NCBI GenBank assembly: GCA_902578775.1
Contig: CACHEF010000004.1
Span: 1 to 64,000, forward strand
Direction: 5' to 3'
Length of the DNA stretch: 64,000 bases
Source of the DNA: an uncultured Pelagibacteraceae bacterium
GTDB lineage: Bacteria > Pseudomonadota > Alphaproteobacteria > Pelagibacterales > Pelagibacteraceae
Part shown: piece after piece, positions 19,001 through 29,046 of the stretch
Position numbering within the stretch: position 1 is the stretch's first letter
How the letters are laid out: each line of letters opens with the position of its first letter
Position numbers and translations under genes: made by a program
The notes under the pieces: model-generated
What the model was told of the DNA's origin: nothing
Database searches by the model: none
The model's input: only the letters and a program-made list of their open reading frames with translations

Positions 19001-20728
19001 ATGGAAATTTACAAAGAATTAACAAGTCCAGCATCTAAAGAATTCGAAAAACTATTAAATAGTCAGTTATCAAAAGTAAATATTGAGGAAGGGAAAATTG
19101 TAAACGGAAAAATAAATAAAATTAGCGAGAAATTTGTTTTTCTTTTTGTCGAGGGATTAAAAAGTGAGCCAGTTTTAGACATAAATGAACTAAAAAACAT
19201 GGGACTTGTAGACAAAATAAAGATTGGTGAGACTATCCCTGTGCTACTGGAAAAAATTGAGGATAAAAATGGAGAAGTCTTAGTTTCTGCAAGTAAAGCA
19301 CAAAAAATTAAAGGATGGGATAAATTAGTTGAAGCTTATGAAAAAAATGAGCCAATTATGGGTAAAATTACATCGAAATGTAAAGGTGGTTGCATAGTTG
19401 AACATATAGATACAGGCTCATTAATGTTTTTACCTGGATCTCAAATAAGCGATAAACCTTTAAAAGATATAAGTCATTTAATGAATGAACCTCAAAAATT
19501 TGCTCTAATAAAATTAGATAAAATTAGAGGTAATGCTTGTGTTTCAAGAAGGGAAATAATTTCATCTTATAAAAAAGAAGATAAAGCTAAAATTATAGAA
19601 AAATATAATGTAGGTGATATTATTAAAGGAGCTGAAGTTAAAGGATACAGCTCATTTGGATGCTTTTTTAATGTCAATAATGAACTTGATGTTTTAGTTC
19701 ATTTACAAGAAATTTCTTATTCAAGAGTAAATCATCCTGATGAAGTATTTAATATTGGTGAAAAACATGACTTAAAAGTAATTTCTGTAGACAAAGAAAA
19801 ATTACAGGTTGGCTGTTCTGTGAAACAACTGTCTCCAGATCCATTTGAGCATATTGAAAATTACGAACTAAATAAAATTTATAGAGCAAAGGTTGTAAAA
19901 ATTATGGACTTTGGAGCTTTTTGTGAACTAGAACCAGGTCTAACAACATTGCTTCACTCAAGTGAATTAAGCTGGACTAAAAAAAATATTTCAGCAAAAA
20001 AAATGTTCAAAGTTGGTGATGAGATTGACTGCATAATTACAGAAATTGACAAAGAAAAAAGAAGAGTTGCAATTTCTCACAGACTTACACAAGAAAATCC
20101 ATTTGAATCTTTTGAAAAAAAATATCCTGTCAATACAATCGTAGAAGGCCAAATAACAAATAAAAATGAATATTCTTTATTTTTAAAAGTAGAAGATTTA
20201 GATGTAGATGCTTTTTTACATTGCAATGATTTAACTTATCTTAATAATGGTGAGGAAGAATTAGCAAAATATAAAAAGGGTGACAAATTAAAGGTAAAAG
20301 TCTTAGAAATTAAAACATCAGAACAGAAAATTAGAGTGGGACTAAGACAAACACAACCAGATCCATTTGATTGGTTTAAGGATAAAAAAGTAAATCAAGC
20401 TATCACAGTTAAAATAATATCCACAGATAATAAAGGTTTAATAGTCAGACCAGAGGGATGTGAAATGGATTTTCAAATTAAAAAATCTCAAATTGCAATT
20501 AATGCAGCAGACGCGAGACCCTCAAGATTTACTGGAGGTGAAAGGATAGATTGTGCAATTTCAGATTTATCTTTAGATAAAAGAAAAGCAACTTTAAGTA
20601 TTAAACTTCTAGAAGAAATTGAAAAAAAAGAGGCTTTAGAAAAATATGGAGCTGAAGGTTCTGGAAAAAATCTTCCATTTTCATCATTGTCAGATGATTT
20701 GAAAAAAAAGGATGAAGAAAAAGAATAA
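19001..20728 (+). CDS. rpsA: 30S ribosomal protein S1
   Basis: Multiple S1/OB repeats (VKIMDFGAFCELEPGLTTLLHSSELSWTKK); upstream of ihfB. Confidence 0.97.
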   Translation: MEIYKELTSPASKEFEKLLNSQLSKVNIEEGKIVNGKINKISEKFVFLFVEGLKSEPVLDINELKNMGLVDKIKIGETIPVLLEKIEDKNGEVLVSASKAQKIKGWDKLVEAYEKNEPIMGKITSKCKGGCIVEHIDTGSLMFLPGSQISDKPLKDISHLMNEPQKFALIKLDKIRGNACVSRREIISSYKKEDKAKIIEKYNVGDIIKGAEVKGYSSFGCFFNVNNELDVLVHLQEISYSRVNHPDEVFNIGEKHDLKVISVDKEKLQVGCSVKQLSPDPFEHIENYELNKIYRAKVVKIMDFGAFCELEPGLTTLLHSSELSWTKKNISAKKMFKVGDEIDCIITEIDKEKRRVAISHRLTQENPFESFEKKYPVNTIVEGQITNKNEYSLFLKVEDLDVDAFLHCNDLTYLNNGEEELAKYKKGDKLKVKVLEIKTSEQKIRVGLRQTQPDPFDWFKDKKVNQAITVKIISTDNKGLIVRPEGCEMDFQIKKSQIAINAADARPSRFTGGERIDCAISDLSLDKRKATLSIKLLEEIEKKEALEKYGAEGSGKNLPFSSLSDDLKKKDEEKE

Positions 20729-20749
20729 TAATAATAAAAGTGAAATAAT

Positions 20750-21043
20750 TTGGCTATTGTAAAATCAAAGCTTTTAAAACAACTTTCACAAAATTATCCT
20801 AATTTTTCTAAAAAAAGTTTAGATAAATTTACTGATATAATCCTAAAAGAAATAAAGAGAACACTTAGAAGAGGTGAAAGAGTAGAACTTAGGGGGTTTG
20901 GTGTTTTTTCTACTAATAAACAAAAAGCAAGAATATCTAGAAATCCTAAAACTGGTGAAAAAGTTCATACCCCTGAAAAGAAAACAATTCACTTTAAAAT
21001 GTCAAAAGACTTGTTTAAAAAATTAAACAATGAAGAAGAATAA
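20750..21043 (+). CDS. ihfB: Integration host factor subunit beta (HU/IHF family)
   Basis: RRGERVELRGFGVFSTNKQKARISRNPKTGEKVHTPEKKTIHFKMSKDL; TTG start. Confidence 0.92.
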   Translation: MAIVKSKLLKQLSQNYPNFSKKSLDKFTDIILKEIKRTLRRGERVELRGFGVFSTNKQKARISRNPKTGEKVHTPEKKTIHFKMSKDLFKKLNNEEE

Positions 21044-21701
21044 AATATTTATAGCTTGTGATAGTACAAATATTCCAAAAATTAGAGAAATAATTAAAAA
21101 ATCAAAAACTTCTAAATTAAAAATAGGTTACAAATTTGGATTGGAGTTTTTAAATTCAAAAAATGGAAGAAAATTTGTTTCACAATTGAAAAATCAAATA
21201 ACTTTTGGAGATTACAAATTTTCAGACATCCCAAATACTTGCTCCTCAGCTTTAAAAGCAATTACAGATCTTAAATTTAATTATTGCACTATTCATATTA
21301 GTTCTGGGTTAGAGTCATTAAAAGCAGCTAAACAAGCTTCTGGTAGAACTAAATTAGTAGGTGTAACAATTCTAACATCTTTAGACAATAAAGCTCTGAA
21401 AGAAATTGGATTTAATAAAGATGTTAAAAAATTAGTTTATCAACAAGCTAAGTTGGCAAATAAAGCAAAATTAGATGCTATTGTTTGTAGTGCTCAAGAA
21501 GTTAAAATTGTTAGAAAAGTATTTAAGAAAGAAATTATAACACCTGGAATAAGATTTAATTCAAATTTAAATGATCAGAAAAGAGTCTTGACCCCTAAAC
21601 AGGCATATAAAAATGGAAGTAATTGGTTAGTAATTGGAAGACCAATTACTAATGGAAACGTTAGAAAAAATATTAAAAAATTAATCAATCATTTAAACTA
21701 A
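21030..21701 (+). CDS. pyrF: Orotidine 5'-phosphate decarboxylase
   Basis: GDYKFSDIPNT, DAIVCSAQEV, TPGIRF, WLVIGRPITNG. Confidence 0.92.
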   Translation: MKKNKIFIACDSTNIPKIREIIKKSKTSKLKIGYKFGLEFLNSKNGRKFVSQLKNQITFGDYKFSDIPNTCSSALKAITDLKFNYCTIHISSGLESLKAAKQASGRTKLVGVTILTSLDNKALKEIGFNKDVKKLVYQQAKLANKAKLDAIVCSAQEVKIVRKVFKKEIITPGIRFNSNLNDQKRVLTPKQAYKNGSNWLVIGRPITNGNVRKNIKKLINHLN

Positions 21702-22327
21702 TGAAAGGTTGTAAAATTTGTGGGATCTCAGATCTCGAAACTTTAAAATTTGTAATTAACCATCGATACCCACCTAAATTCATTGGGTTCATTTGCAATT
21801 ATGAAAAAAGCTCGAGATATGTTGAAGTTGAAAAATTAAACGAACTATTAGCTTTAAATAAAAAAAAGTCTTATTTTGTTGCGGTGTTGGTTAAACCTGA
21901 TAAAGAAATTCTAGAAAAAATCAAGCACCTACCTTTTGATTATTATCAAATATATGATTGTACACCTGAAGAAATCAAGGAAATAAAAAAAAGATATAAC
22001 AAAAGAATTATTGTTGCTTTAACTATAAAAGATAAAAGTGATGTTCAAAAATACCATTTGTTTACTGAGGTAACAGATATTTATTTATTTGATAGTAAAG
22101 GCTACGAAAAAAGTATGGCTTTTAATCATGAACTTATTAAAAAAATAAAGATTAACAAGCCGTTAATGATAGCAGGTGACATACAAATAAACGACCATCT
22201 TGAAAATTATAAAAAAATAGCAGATATTATAGATATATCTGGGGGTCTAGAGACTTCTGGAGTAAAAGATAAATCCAAAATAGATATATTTTTAAATAGA
22301 ATTAAACAGGTACACAATGAAACTTAA
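21701..22327 (+). CDS. trpF: Phosphoribosylanthranilate isomerase
   Basis: KGCKICGISDLETL, IAGDIQ, DISGGLETSGVKDKSKI. Confidence 0.93.
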   Translation: MKGCKICGISDLETLKFVINHRYPPKFIGFICNYEKSSRYVEVEKLNELLALNKKKSYFVAVLVKPDKEILEKIKHLPFDYYQIYDCTPEEIKEIKKRYNKRIIVALTIKDKSDVQKYHLFTEVTDIYLFDSKGYEKSMAFNHELIKKIKINKPLMIAGDIQINDHLENYKKIADIIDISGGLETSGVKDKSKIDIFLNRIKQVHNET

Positions 22328-23552
22328 AAAGGGAATTCCGTTAATAGATCAACATGATCAACATGGCTTTTGGGGTGGCAAATTTGGGGGAAGTTTTATT
22401 CCTGAGACTTTAAAAAAACCTGTAGAAGATTTAACAAAAGAATTTAAAAAACTAAGAAAAGATAAAAAATTTCTTAATAAAAGAGATTATTATTTCAAAA
22501 ATTTTATCGGAGTTCCTACATCGTTCGTAAAACTTGAGAATTTAACACAGCAACTTGGTGGTGCTCAAATTTGGGCAAAAGTTGTTTCTGAAGCAAATGG
22601 AGGTGCGCACAAAATATATAATGCAACTGTTCATGCTCTGATTTGTAGGGCAATGGGTAAAAAATATATAGTTGGTGATACTGGAGCTGGTTATGCAGGA
22701 AAAATGCTAAGTATGGCAGCTAAAAAATTTGGCCTTAAATGTAAAATATTTATGGGTGCAAAAGATATTAGAAGACAAAAACCTAACTGTGATGCAATGA
22801 GAAAGAATGGAGCAGAGATAGTTCCTGTTCACTCTGGAAGCCAAACTTTAGTTGATGCTGTAAGCGAATGTATGAGATATTGGGTATCAAATTGTGACAA
22901 CACTCATATGTGTGTTGGAAGCACTGTCGGTCCAAATATTTTTGTTAAAATTTGCGGTTGGAGTACAGCACAAATTTCTAGAGAGTTAAAACTACAATTA
23001 AAATCAGAATTTAAAAAAATACCTAATAAAATCAAATTAATTAATTGTGTTGGAGGTGGAAGTTCTGCTTATGGATTTTGGAGTGAGTTTATTGATTATG
23101 ATAAAGAAAGAATTGAGTTAATTGGTGTTGAAGCGGGTGGACCTAAAAAATCAAAACTTCATGCAGCTCCACTAAGTCGTAAAACTAAAATTGGAATATT
23201 GCATGGAGCTGCTTCTTATGTATGTCAAAATAAAGAGGGGCAAATTAATGAAACTGAATCTATTAGTGCTGGATTAGACTATCCTGGCGTAAGTCCTATG
23301 CACTGTTTTTTAAAAGATGTAAAAAGAGCAAGATATACCTATGCAACAGATGAAGAAGCATTAAGTGCATATCAAATGGTAACTAAATATGAGAATTTAA
23401 ATCCAAGTTTAGAACCAAGTCACGCATTTGCTGAAGCGATTAAAATTGCTCCTAAGTTGAATAAAGAAACAATTATAATTGTAAATTCATGCGGTGATGC
23501 AAAAAAAGATAGAGATATTTTAAGAGAGAGATTAGGTAAAAAAAAATTATGA
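22317..23552 (+). CDS. trpB: Tryptophan synthase beta chain
   Basis: GGAHKIYNA PLP-lysine region, GDTGAGYAGKMLSMAAKKFGL, CVGGGSSAYG. Confidence 0.97.
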   Translation: MKLKKGIPLIDQHDQHGFWGGKFGGSFIPETLKKPVEDLTKEFKKLRKDKKFLNKRDYYFKNFIGVPTSFVKLENLTQQLGGAQIWAKVVSEANGGAHKIYNATVHALICRAMGKKYIVGDTGAGYAGKMLSMAAKKFGLKCKIFMGAKDIRRQKPNCDAMRKNGAEIVPVHSGSQTLVDAVSECMRYWVSNCDNTHMCVGSTVGPNIFVKICGWSTAQISRELKLQLKSEFKKIPNKIKLINCVGGGSSAYGFWSEFIDYDKERIELIGVEAGGPKKSKLHAAPLSRKTKIGILHGAASYVCQNKEGQINETESISAGLDYPGVSPMHCFLKDVKRARYTYATDEEALSAYQMVTKYENLNPSLEPSHAFAEAIKIAPKLNKETIIIVNSCGDAKKDRDILRERLGKKKL

Positions 23553-24349
23553 TTTCTTTAATTAATCAGGCTTTTCAAAAAGCTAAAAAAGAAAATAGAC
23601 CAGCTTTACTTACTTACACAGTAGCTGGAGACAACACTAAAAAAAAATCCTTAGAAATATTAAAATCAATATCTGATCATGCTGACATTTGTGAATTAGG
23701 ATTTCCACACAACACACCAATTGCAGATGGTGGTCAAATACAAACTAGCGCTTATCGTGCTATTAAAAATGGAATTAAAATTAACGATGTATTTTCAATC
23801 GCTAAAGATTTTAAAAAAACAAAAAAAAATAAACCTATTATCCTTATGGGTTATTACAATATGATTTTTCAATATAATGAAAATAAATTTTTAGAAAAAT
23901 GTGAGAAATCAAAAGTTGATGGATTAATTGTTGTAGATCTACCTCACCCAGAAAATAAAAATTTTGCCATAAAATGTAAAAAAAAAGGGATTAATTTTAT
24001 TCAACTAGTGTCACCTACTACATCTAAGACAAGGTTAAAAAAAATTATTAAAGACTCTCATGATATGATTTATTATATAAGTATGCTTTCGACCACTGGG
24101 GGTAAATTAAAAGTCTCCTCTAAAGAAATATTGGAAAGATATAATAAAATTAAAAACCAAAATAAATCTAAAAAAATTGTAATTGGATTTGGAATTACCG
24201 AAAAGACAATAAAATCACTCAAAAAAGCTGATGGTTTAGTTGTTGGAAGCGCAATTTGTAAGGAAATTACTAATTCTATTAATAGAAGACAAAATGCTGT
24301 CACAAATGTTACTAGTATTGTAAGGAGACTTAAAAATAAAATTATATGA
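23549..24349 (+). CDS. trpA: Tryptophan synthase alpha chain
   Basis: CELGFPHNTPIADGGQIQ, GLIVVDLPHPE, GFGITEKTIKSLKKADGLVVGSAI. Confidence 0.95.
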   Translation: MISLINQAFQKAKKENRPALLTYTVAGDNTKKKSLEILKSISDHADICELGFPHNTPIADGGQIQTSAYRAIKNGIKINDVFSIAKDFKKTKKNKPIILMGYYNMIFQYNENKFLEKCEKSKVDGLIVVDLPHPENKNFAIKCKKKGINFIQLVSPTTSKTRLKKIIKDSHDMIYYISMLSTTGGKLKVSSKEILERYNKIKNQNKSKKIVIGFGITEKTIKSLKKADGLVVGSAICKEITNSINRRQNAVTNVTSIVRRLKNKII

Positions 24350-25275
24350 ATTGGATTACAAAAATAATTAAAGCAGGTGAAAAAATCAAAACTGCTATAC
24401 ATAAAAGAGCATCAAAAGAGGAAATAGCTAATAGTGACTGGACTTCTTGTTGTAAGGGCCCAATTTTAAAAAAAAATTTAGAAAAAAATTTATGGGTTTG
24501 TCCAGATTGTAATAAACACCATAGAATTAAACCTCATCAAAGATTTGATTTACTTTTTGGAAAAAATAATTATGAAATTTTTAAAACACCAATTCCAAAA
24601 GATGATCCTTTAGAGTGGACAGACTCAAAATCATATAAGGATAGATTAAAAAGTGCTCGAAAGAAAACAGGTCTGGATTGTGGCATGATGGTTGCTTGTG
24701 GAAATATTAATAATATTAAAACAACAGCTGTTGCGTCTGATTTTGATTTTTTAGGTGCTTCAATGGCATCAGCAGAAGGTGAGGCTTTTTTATATGGAAT
24801 TCAACATGCCATAGAAAATAAAACACCATTTATTTGCATAAGTGCAGGTGGAGGAATGAGAATGATGGAAAGTTTAATATCTTTATCCCAGATGACTAGA
24901 ACAACGCTGGCTATTAATGAGTTAAAAAATAATAATCTCCCATATCTTGTATTGATTACTGATCCAACTGCTGGGGGAATTACTGCTTCATATGCAATGC
25001 TTGGTGATATTCATATAGCTGAACCTGGTGCATTGATAGCCTTTGCTGGAAAGCGGGTTATTCAAGGAACCGTTAAAGAGGAATTACCAGAAAATTTTCA
25101 AACTAGTGAATATGTTCAAAAAACTGGATTTGTTGACTTGATAGTTGAAAGAAAAGATTTAGTCGAAAAAATTGGATCTTTATTATCAATATTGTTAAAG
25201 AAAAATTCTGCTATAAGCACTGAAGAAAATGAAACTACAGAAAATAGTCAGTCGCTTACAAAAGCTGCATCCTAA
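24346..25275 (+). CDS. accD: Acetyl-CoA carboxylase carboxyltransferase subunit beta
   Basis: Zinc ribbon (CCKGPI..CPDCNKHHRI), SAGGGMRMMESLISLSQMTRT, DPTAGGITASYAMLGD. Confidence 0.96.
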   Translation: MNWITKIIKAGEKIKTAIHKRASKEEIANSDWTSCCKGPILKKNLEKNLWVCPDCNKHHRIKPHQRFDLLFGKNNYEIFKTPIPKDDPLEWTDSKSYKDRLKSARKKTGLDCGMMVACGNINNIKTTAVASDFDFLGASMASAEGEAFLYGIQHAIENKTPFICISAGGGMRMMESLISLSQMTRTTLAINELKNNNLPYLVLITDPTAGGITASYAMLGDIHIAEPGALIAFAGKRVIQGTVKEELPENFQTSEYVQKTGFVDLIVERKDLVEKIGSLLSILLKKNSAISTEENETTENSQSLTKAAS

Positions 25276-26497
25276 AGAAATTGATCTAAGTTTAGATCGT
25301 ATATTAAATCTTTGTCATAAATTAAATAATCCGCAAAATAAAATTAAAGCAATTTCTGTTGTTGGAACAAATGGAAAATACTCAACAATCCAGGCTATGT
25401 ATGCAATTTTGAAAGAAGCACAAATAAAATGTAATATTTATACAAGTCCTCATATTAAGAATATTAATGAAAGGTTTGTATTTAATAATAAAGAACTTAA
25501 TGACGATGAGTTGTCAGACTTATTAGAAAAAGTTGAAAAAGCTAATCGTGATCAACCAATTACTTTTTTTGAAATTTTAACAGCTGCTTATTTTTATAAA
25601 GCTGCTGAATACCCTGGTAATATCAATTTAATAGAAACAGGATTATTTCATAGATTTGATGCAACTAATATATTTAGTGAAAATTTAGCAAGTGTAGTAA
25701 CATCAATTGGTTTAGATCATTTGGATTGGCTTCCAAAAAATGAACAAACTATTGAAAAAATTATTTTTGAAAAAACATCAAAATTACTAAATTCTAATAT
25801 TATTGTTGCAAAACAAAGTTCAAATGAAATTTCAAAATTAATTGAACTAACAATTAAAGATAATAAATCTAATAAATTATTCTTTAGTGAAGATTATAAT
25901 TACTCAGAGAGTGAAAATAATTTCTTCTATTATGAAGATGTTTTTGGGGGAATTAAGCTTCCAAAACCTAATGTAAATGGTCAATTTCAATTAGAAAATA
26001 TTTCAACAGCAATCGCAACTCTAAGAATAATCAAAGAAATTAATATAAATGATGAACATGTTAAGAATGGAATCACAAAAATTGAGAGTATTGCAAGACT
26101 ACAAGAAATCACTGAGGGAAAATTAAAAGATTTAGTTGAAGAAAATAGATTATTAGTAGATGGATCTCATAATCCTCTAGGTGCGAAGGTTTTAAATGAT
26201 TACTTAAAAAGTTTAAATTGTAATAAACATATCATTCTTGGAATGATGGCTAATAAAGATCATCAAGAATATATGAGCCACTTTAAGGAAATTGCGACCT
26301 TGACCACAATAGATATTCCAAATCAACCTAACTCAATTGGGGGACAGGACTTAAAAAATAAGTTAATTAACCTAAAAAATGTTCAATATAAAGAAAATAT
26401 ATTTGAGGCAATAAAGTCTATACCAATCAAAAAAAATGACTTGATCTTAATAACAGGTTCTTTGTATCTAGCTGGTGAAGTACTGAATTTAAATTAG
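25229..26497 (+). CDS. folC: Folylpolyglutamate / dihydrofolate synthase
   Basis: SVVGTNGKYSTIQA, YTSPHIKNINERF, LVDGSHNPLGAK. Overlaps the accD 3' end. Confidence 0.92.
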   Translation: MKLQKIVSRLQKLHPKEIDLSLDRILNLCHKLNNPQNKIKAISVVGTNGKYSTIQAMYAILKEAQIKCNIYTSPHIKNINERFVFNNKELNDDELSDLLEKVEKANRDQPITFFEILTAAYFYKAAEYPGNINLIETGLFHRFDATNIFSENLASVVTSIGLDHLDWLPKNEQTIEKIIFEKTSKLLNSNIIVAKQSSNEISKLIELTIKDNKSNKLFFSEDYNYSESENNFFYYEDVFGGIKLPKPNVNGQFQLENISTAIATLRIIKEININDEHVKNGITKIESIARLQEITEGKLKDLVEENRLLVDGSHNPLGAKVLNDYLKSLNCNKHIILGMMANKDHQEYMSHFKEIATLTTIDIPNQPNSIGGQDLKNKLINLKNVQYKENIFEAIKSIPIKKNDLILITGSLYLAGEVLNLN

Positions 26498-26811
26498 ATA
26501 TTTTTTTCTAAAAATTCCTTCATGTGCCCTTCGGGTACACCACCTACCTTTCTATCTACTTCAACACCTTTTTTATAGACAATTACAGTAGGTACCCCTC
26601 TTATACCCGCGGCGCTTCCGGTATTAATTCCCCCATCCTCAATATCTGCATAATAAAAACCAGCTTTGTCTTTATATTCATCTGATAATTTATCCATTAC
26701 AGGTTTTAAAGCTTTGCAAGGACCGCACCATGCAGCAGAAAATTGAATTACTGATATGTCTTCATTTTTAATTTTTTTTTCAAAATCTTCGTCTTTAAAT
26801 TCTAAAAGCAT
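26494..26811 (-). CDS. trxA: Thioredoxin
   Basis: AAWCGPCKALKPVMDKL and cis-Pro RGVPTVIVYKKG. Confidence 0.93.
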   Translation of the reverse strand: MLLEFKDEDFEKKIKNEDISVIQFSAAWCGPCKALKPVMDKLSDEYKDKAGFYYADIEDGGINTGSAAGIRGVPTVIVYKKGVEVDRKVGGVPEGHMKEFLEKNI

Positions 26812-26877
26812 ATAGTGGATATAATTGATTCAGATTAATATTCAATGATCAAAAACAATCTTTTTTAGATTTATTAA

Positions 26878-28326
26878 CTAAGCATCAGAATATTTCTGCT
26901 CTAAATTCATGACATAATCGTTAATTCCATCAAGAAATTTAAGCTTTTCGTCTACTGTTTTAAATGAAAACATTTTGTCATCATTTTCTCTAATTTCATC
27001 ACACTCTGAATAAAATGCTGAAACTGTCCACCACTTCTCTTTGTTCGTACTCAGTATTCTGGATGCAATTCTTCTTTTAATTTTTGTATGAATTTCCTTT
27101 GGTAAAATTTCTGGAGCCTCATTATATATCAGATTATGACCAAAGGTAACCAATCTGTCATCTTTAAACATATCTAATAAAGCCAATCGCTCTTTCCACT
27201 CTGAAGAGTGAAATTTTTCAAATAGTGGGACATCTTTATTGAATGTATCAAAACCTCCAGAATAGATTGTCTCCTCTGGCTCAACATCTTCTTGTGATGC
27301 TGTTTCCATTTTTTCTTCTGCTGCTTCTTTTAAAATATTACATATATCTTGAGAAAATTTTTCATTTGATTTCATTAATTCTGCTCTTTTGTTAAGCAAA
27401 TTAATTCCAATTTTTTTGTACAGATCTACTTTCAAACCTAAACTTTTATCTAAAATTATAGGAGCTTTATTTGATTTAATTGTTTTATAAAAACGGGGCG
27501 ATTTTTTCATTTCTTTTTTTAAATCTTGATAATTAAGTTTTTGAAGTTCTTCAATATTTGCAGATAAATTTACCACTTGCCCCCATCTATAAACTGGATG
27601 CATGCATGAATTTGGGTGTAGAGGAGCGACTAAAAATAAATAATTTTTACCAAAGAAATTTTCATTAATTGTAAACATTTTTTCTTGTTTGATTAGATTT
27701 TCAACAACAACTTTACTTTTAGTTTTTAAATATTCATGCCACAAATCTGGTTGCTTATTCTTTAATAAACCCAGAACCTTTACAGTTAATTCAGTATCGA
27801 AAAGAGCTCCATGGGCCCCTGAAGAATCAAAACCATTAAGTCTTGCTAGCGACTCTAATTTCATAGATTTATTTCCTTTGGGATTTAACTCAGTTTTAAG
27901 AATATTTTCATCAATAGCAAATGCTGCTTTAATCATGTTCAACGCATCATGCCTTGAATTGCCTTCTGTGTTAATCAAATAGGGTTTTCTCAATGATTTA
28001 AAAAACTCTCGCCTAAGAATTTCATCATCAAATCCGACTGAGCTAAATCCCATAAAGGTTGCGGGTGACCATTCACGGAATTTTTTCTCCACTTGAGCAA
28101 TCATTTGATAATGGCTTAAGTTGCCTTTTGTAATCAAATCAACATTTGATTTATTTATGCATAAAGCAGTTGCAGATGGAACTCTGTCTTGGGGCATCCT
28201 GCATCTAGCTGTAAATCTTTCTTTTTCATTAAAATTTTCATCTAATAGAATGGCACCTATCTCAATCATTGTAGCCCAATCAAGTTGCGCTGAGTCTGTC
28301 TCAATATCCCAAACTACATAATTCAA
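26878..28326 (-). CDS. sbcB: Exodeoxyribonuclease I
   Basis: DEDD exonuclease (VVWDIETDS, SVGFDDEILRREFFKSL, GAHGALFDTELTVKVLGLL) with ExoI C-terminal domain. Confidence 0.9.
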   Translation of the reverse strand: MNYVVWDIETDSAQLDWATMIEIGAILLDENFNEKERFTARCRMPQDRVPSATALCINKSNVDLITKGNLSHYQMIAQVEKKFREWSPATFMGFSSVGFDDEILRREFFKSLRKPYLINTEGNSRHDALNMIKAAFAIDENILKTELNPKGNKSMKLESLARLNGFDSSGAHGALFDTELTVKVLGLLKNKQPDLWHEYLKTKSKVVVENLIKQEKMFTINENFFGKNYLFLVAPLHPNSCMHPVYRWGQVVNLSANIEELQKLNYQDLKKEMKKSPRFYKTIKSNKAPIILDKSLGLKVDLYKKIGINLLNKRAELMKSNEKFSQDICNILKEAAEEKMETASQEDVEPEETIYSGGFDTFNKDVPLFEKFHSSEWKERLALLDMFKDDRLVTFGHNLIYNEAPEILPKEIHTKIKRRIASRILSTNKEKWWTVSAFYSECDEIRENDDKMFSFKTVDEKLKFLDGINDYVMNLEQKYSDA

Positions 28327-29009
28327 TTTGCCATCCTTTGTGAATAATACTGTTCTACTTTTTCCATAAATTGATTTTGATATTTTTTAAAACGCTCACC
28401 ATCAATTATAAATCTTTGAAAAATATTTTCTTTAGTGCACAAGAGAATTACACCTTGAGAAATCTTGGTTCCATAGACAGTGTTATGCGCCATTGCATAG
28501 GCCGCACATTGTAAATAATAATCATCTATCCACTCATCCTTCTTCGGCTTATTGGCATTTTTAAAGTCTATTAGACTTTCTTTGTTTTCATAAATACCAA
28601 TACAATCCGCTGTACCTGAAAATTTAGACGGATAATAAATTGTAGCTTCGCAGCCCCATATCTCGTCTAATTTATTCCTAAGACCATTTTCAATAATTTG
28701 ATCTGCCATCATTTTTTCTCTGGTATTATCTCCTAATAATTCCAAATTTAATTTTCCAAGTAAAAACTTTTCAAGATAATCGTGCATAGAACTTCCACGA
28801 CTAGTTGCTTCTCTTGAAATAATTTCGGCTTGCTTGTGTCCAATTCTATTTTTCCATTCTGCTAATTTTGCTTTTTTTTCCTCAGACTCTGTTGCTTTTA
28901 AAATTGTAGTAACTGAAGGCAATAGTTCATCATTAACAGAATAATGCCTTGAACCTTGTACAATTGATCTTGTAGATTTAGGATAAACAAATTTATTATT
29001 CCACTGCAT
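28323..29009 (-). CDS. PD-(D/E)XK nuclease resembling mitochondrial MGME1
   Basis: SGTADCIGIYENKESLIDFKNANKPKKDEWIDDYYLQCAAYAMAHN gives D, D-x-K and Q..Y motifs; LPSVTTILKATES...LAEWKNRIG N-terminal block. ATG at 29009 preferred. Confidence 0.82.
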   Translation of the reverse strand: MQWNNKFVYPKSTRSIVQGSRHYSVNDELLPSVTTILKATESEEKKAKLAEWKNRIGHKQAEIISREATSRGSSMHDYLEKFLLGKLNLELLGDNTREKMMADQIIENGLRNKLDEIWGCEATIYYPSKFSGTADCIGIYENKESLIDFKNANKPKKDEWIDDYYLQCAAYAMAHNTVYGTKISQGVILLCTKENIFQRFIIDGERFKKYQNQFMEKVEQYYSQRMAN

Positions 29010-29046
29010 TGAATTTCTTATAATCGGTATTAATTGAAAAAAGAAA

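Noticed and set aside
27689-28321. Plus-strand ORFs opposite sbcB (27689-27982, 28121-28321)
   Set aside because: Antisense to a well-supported exonuclease gene.
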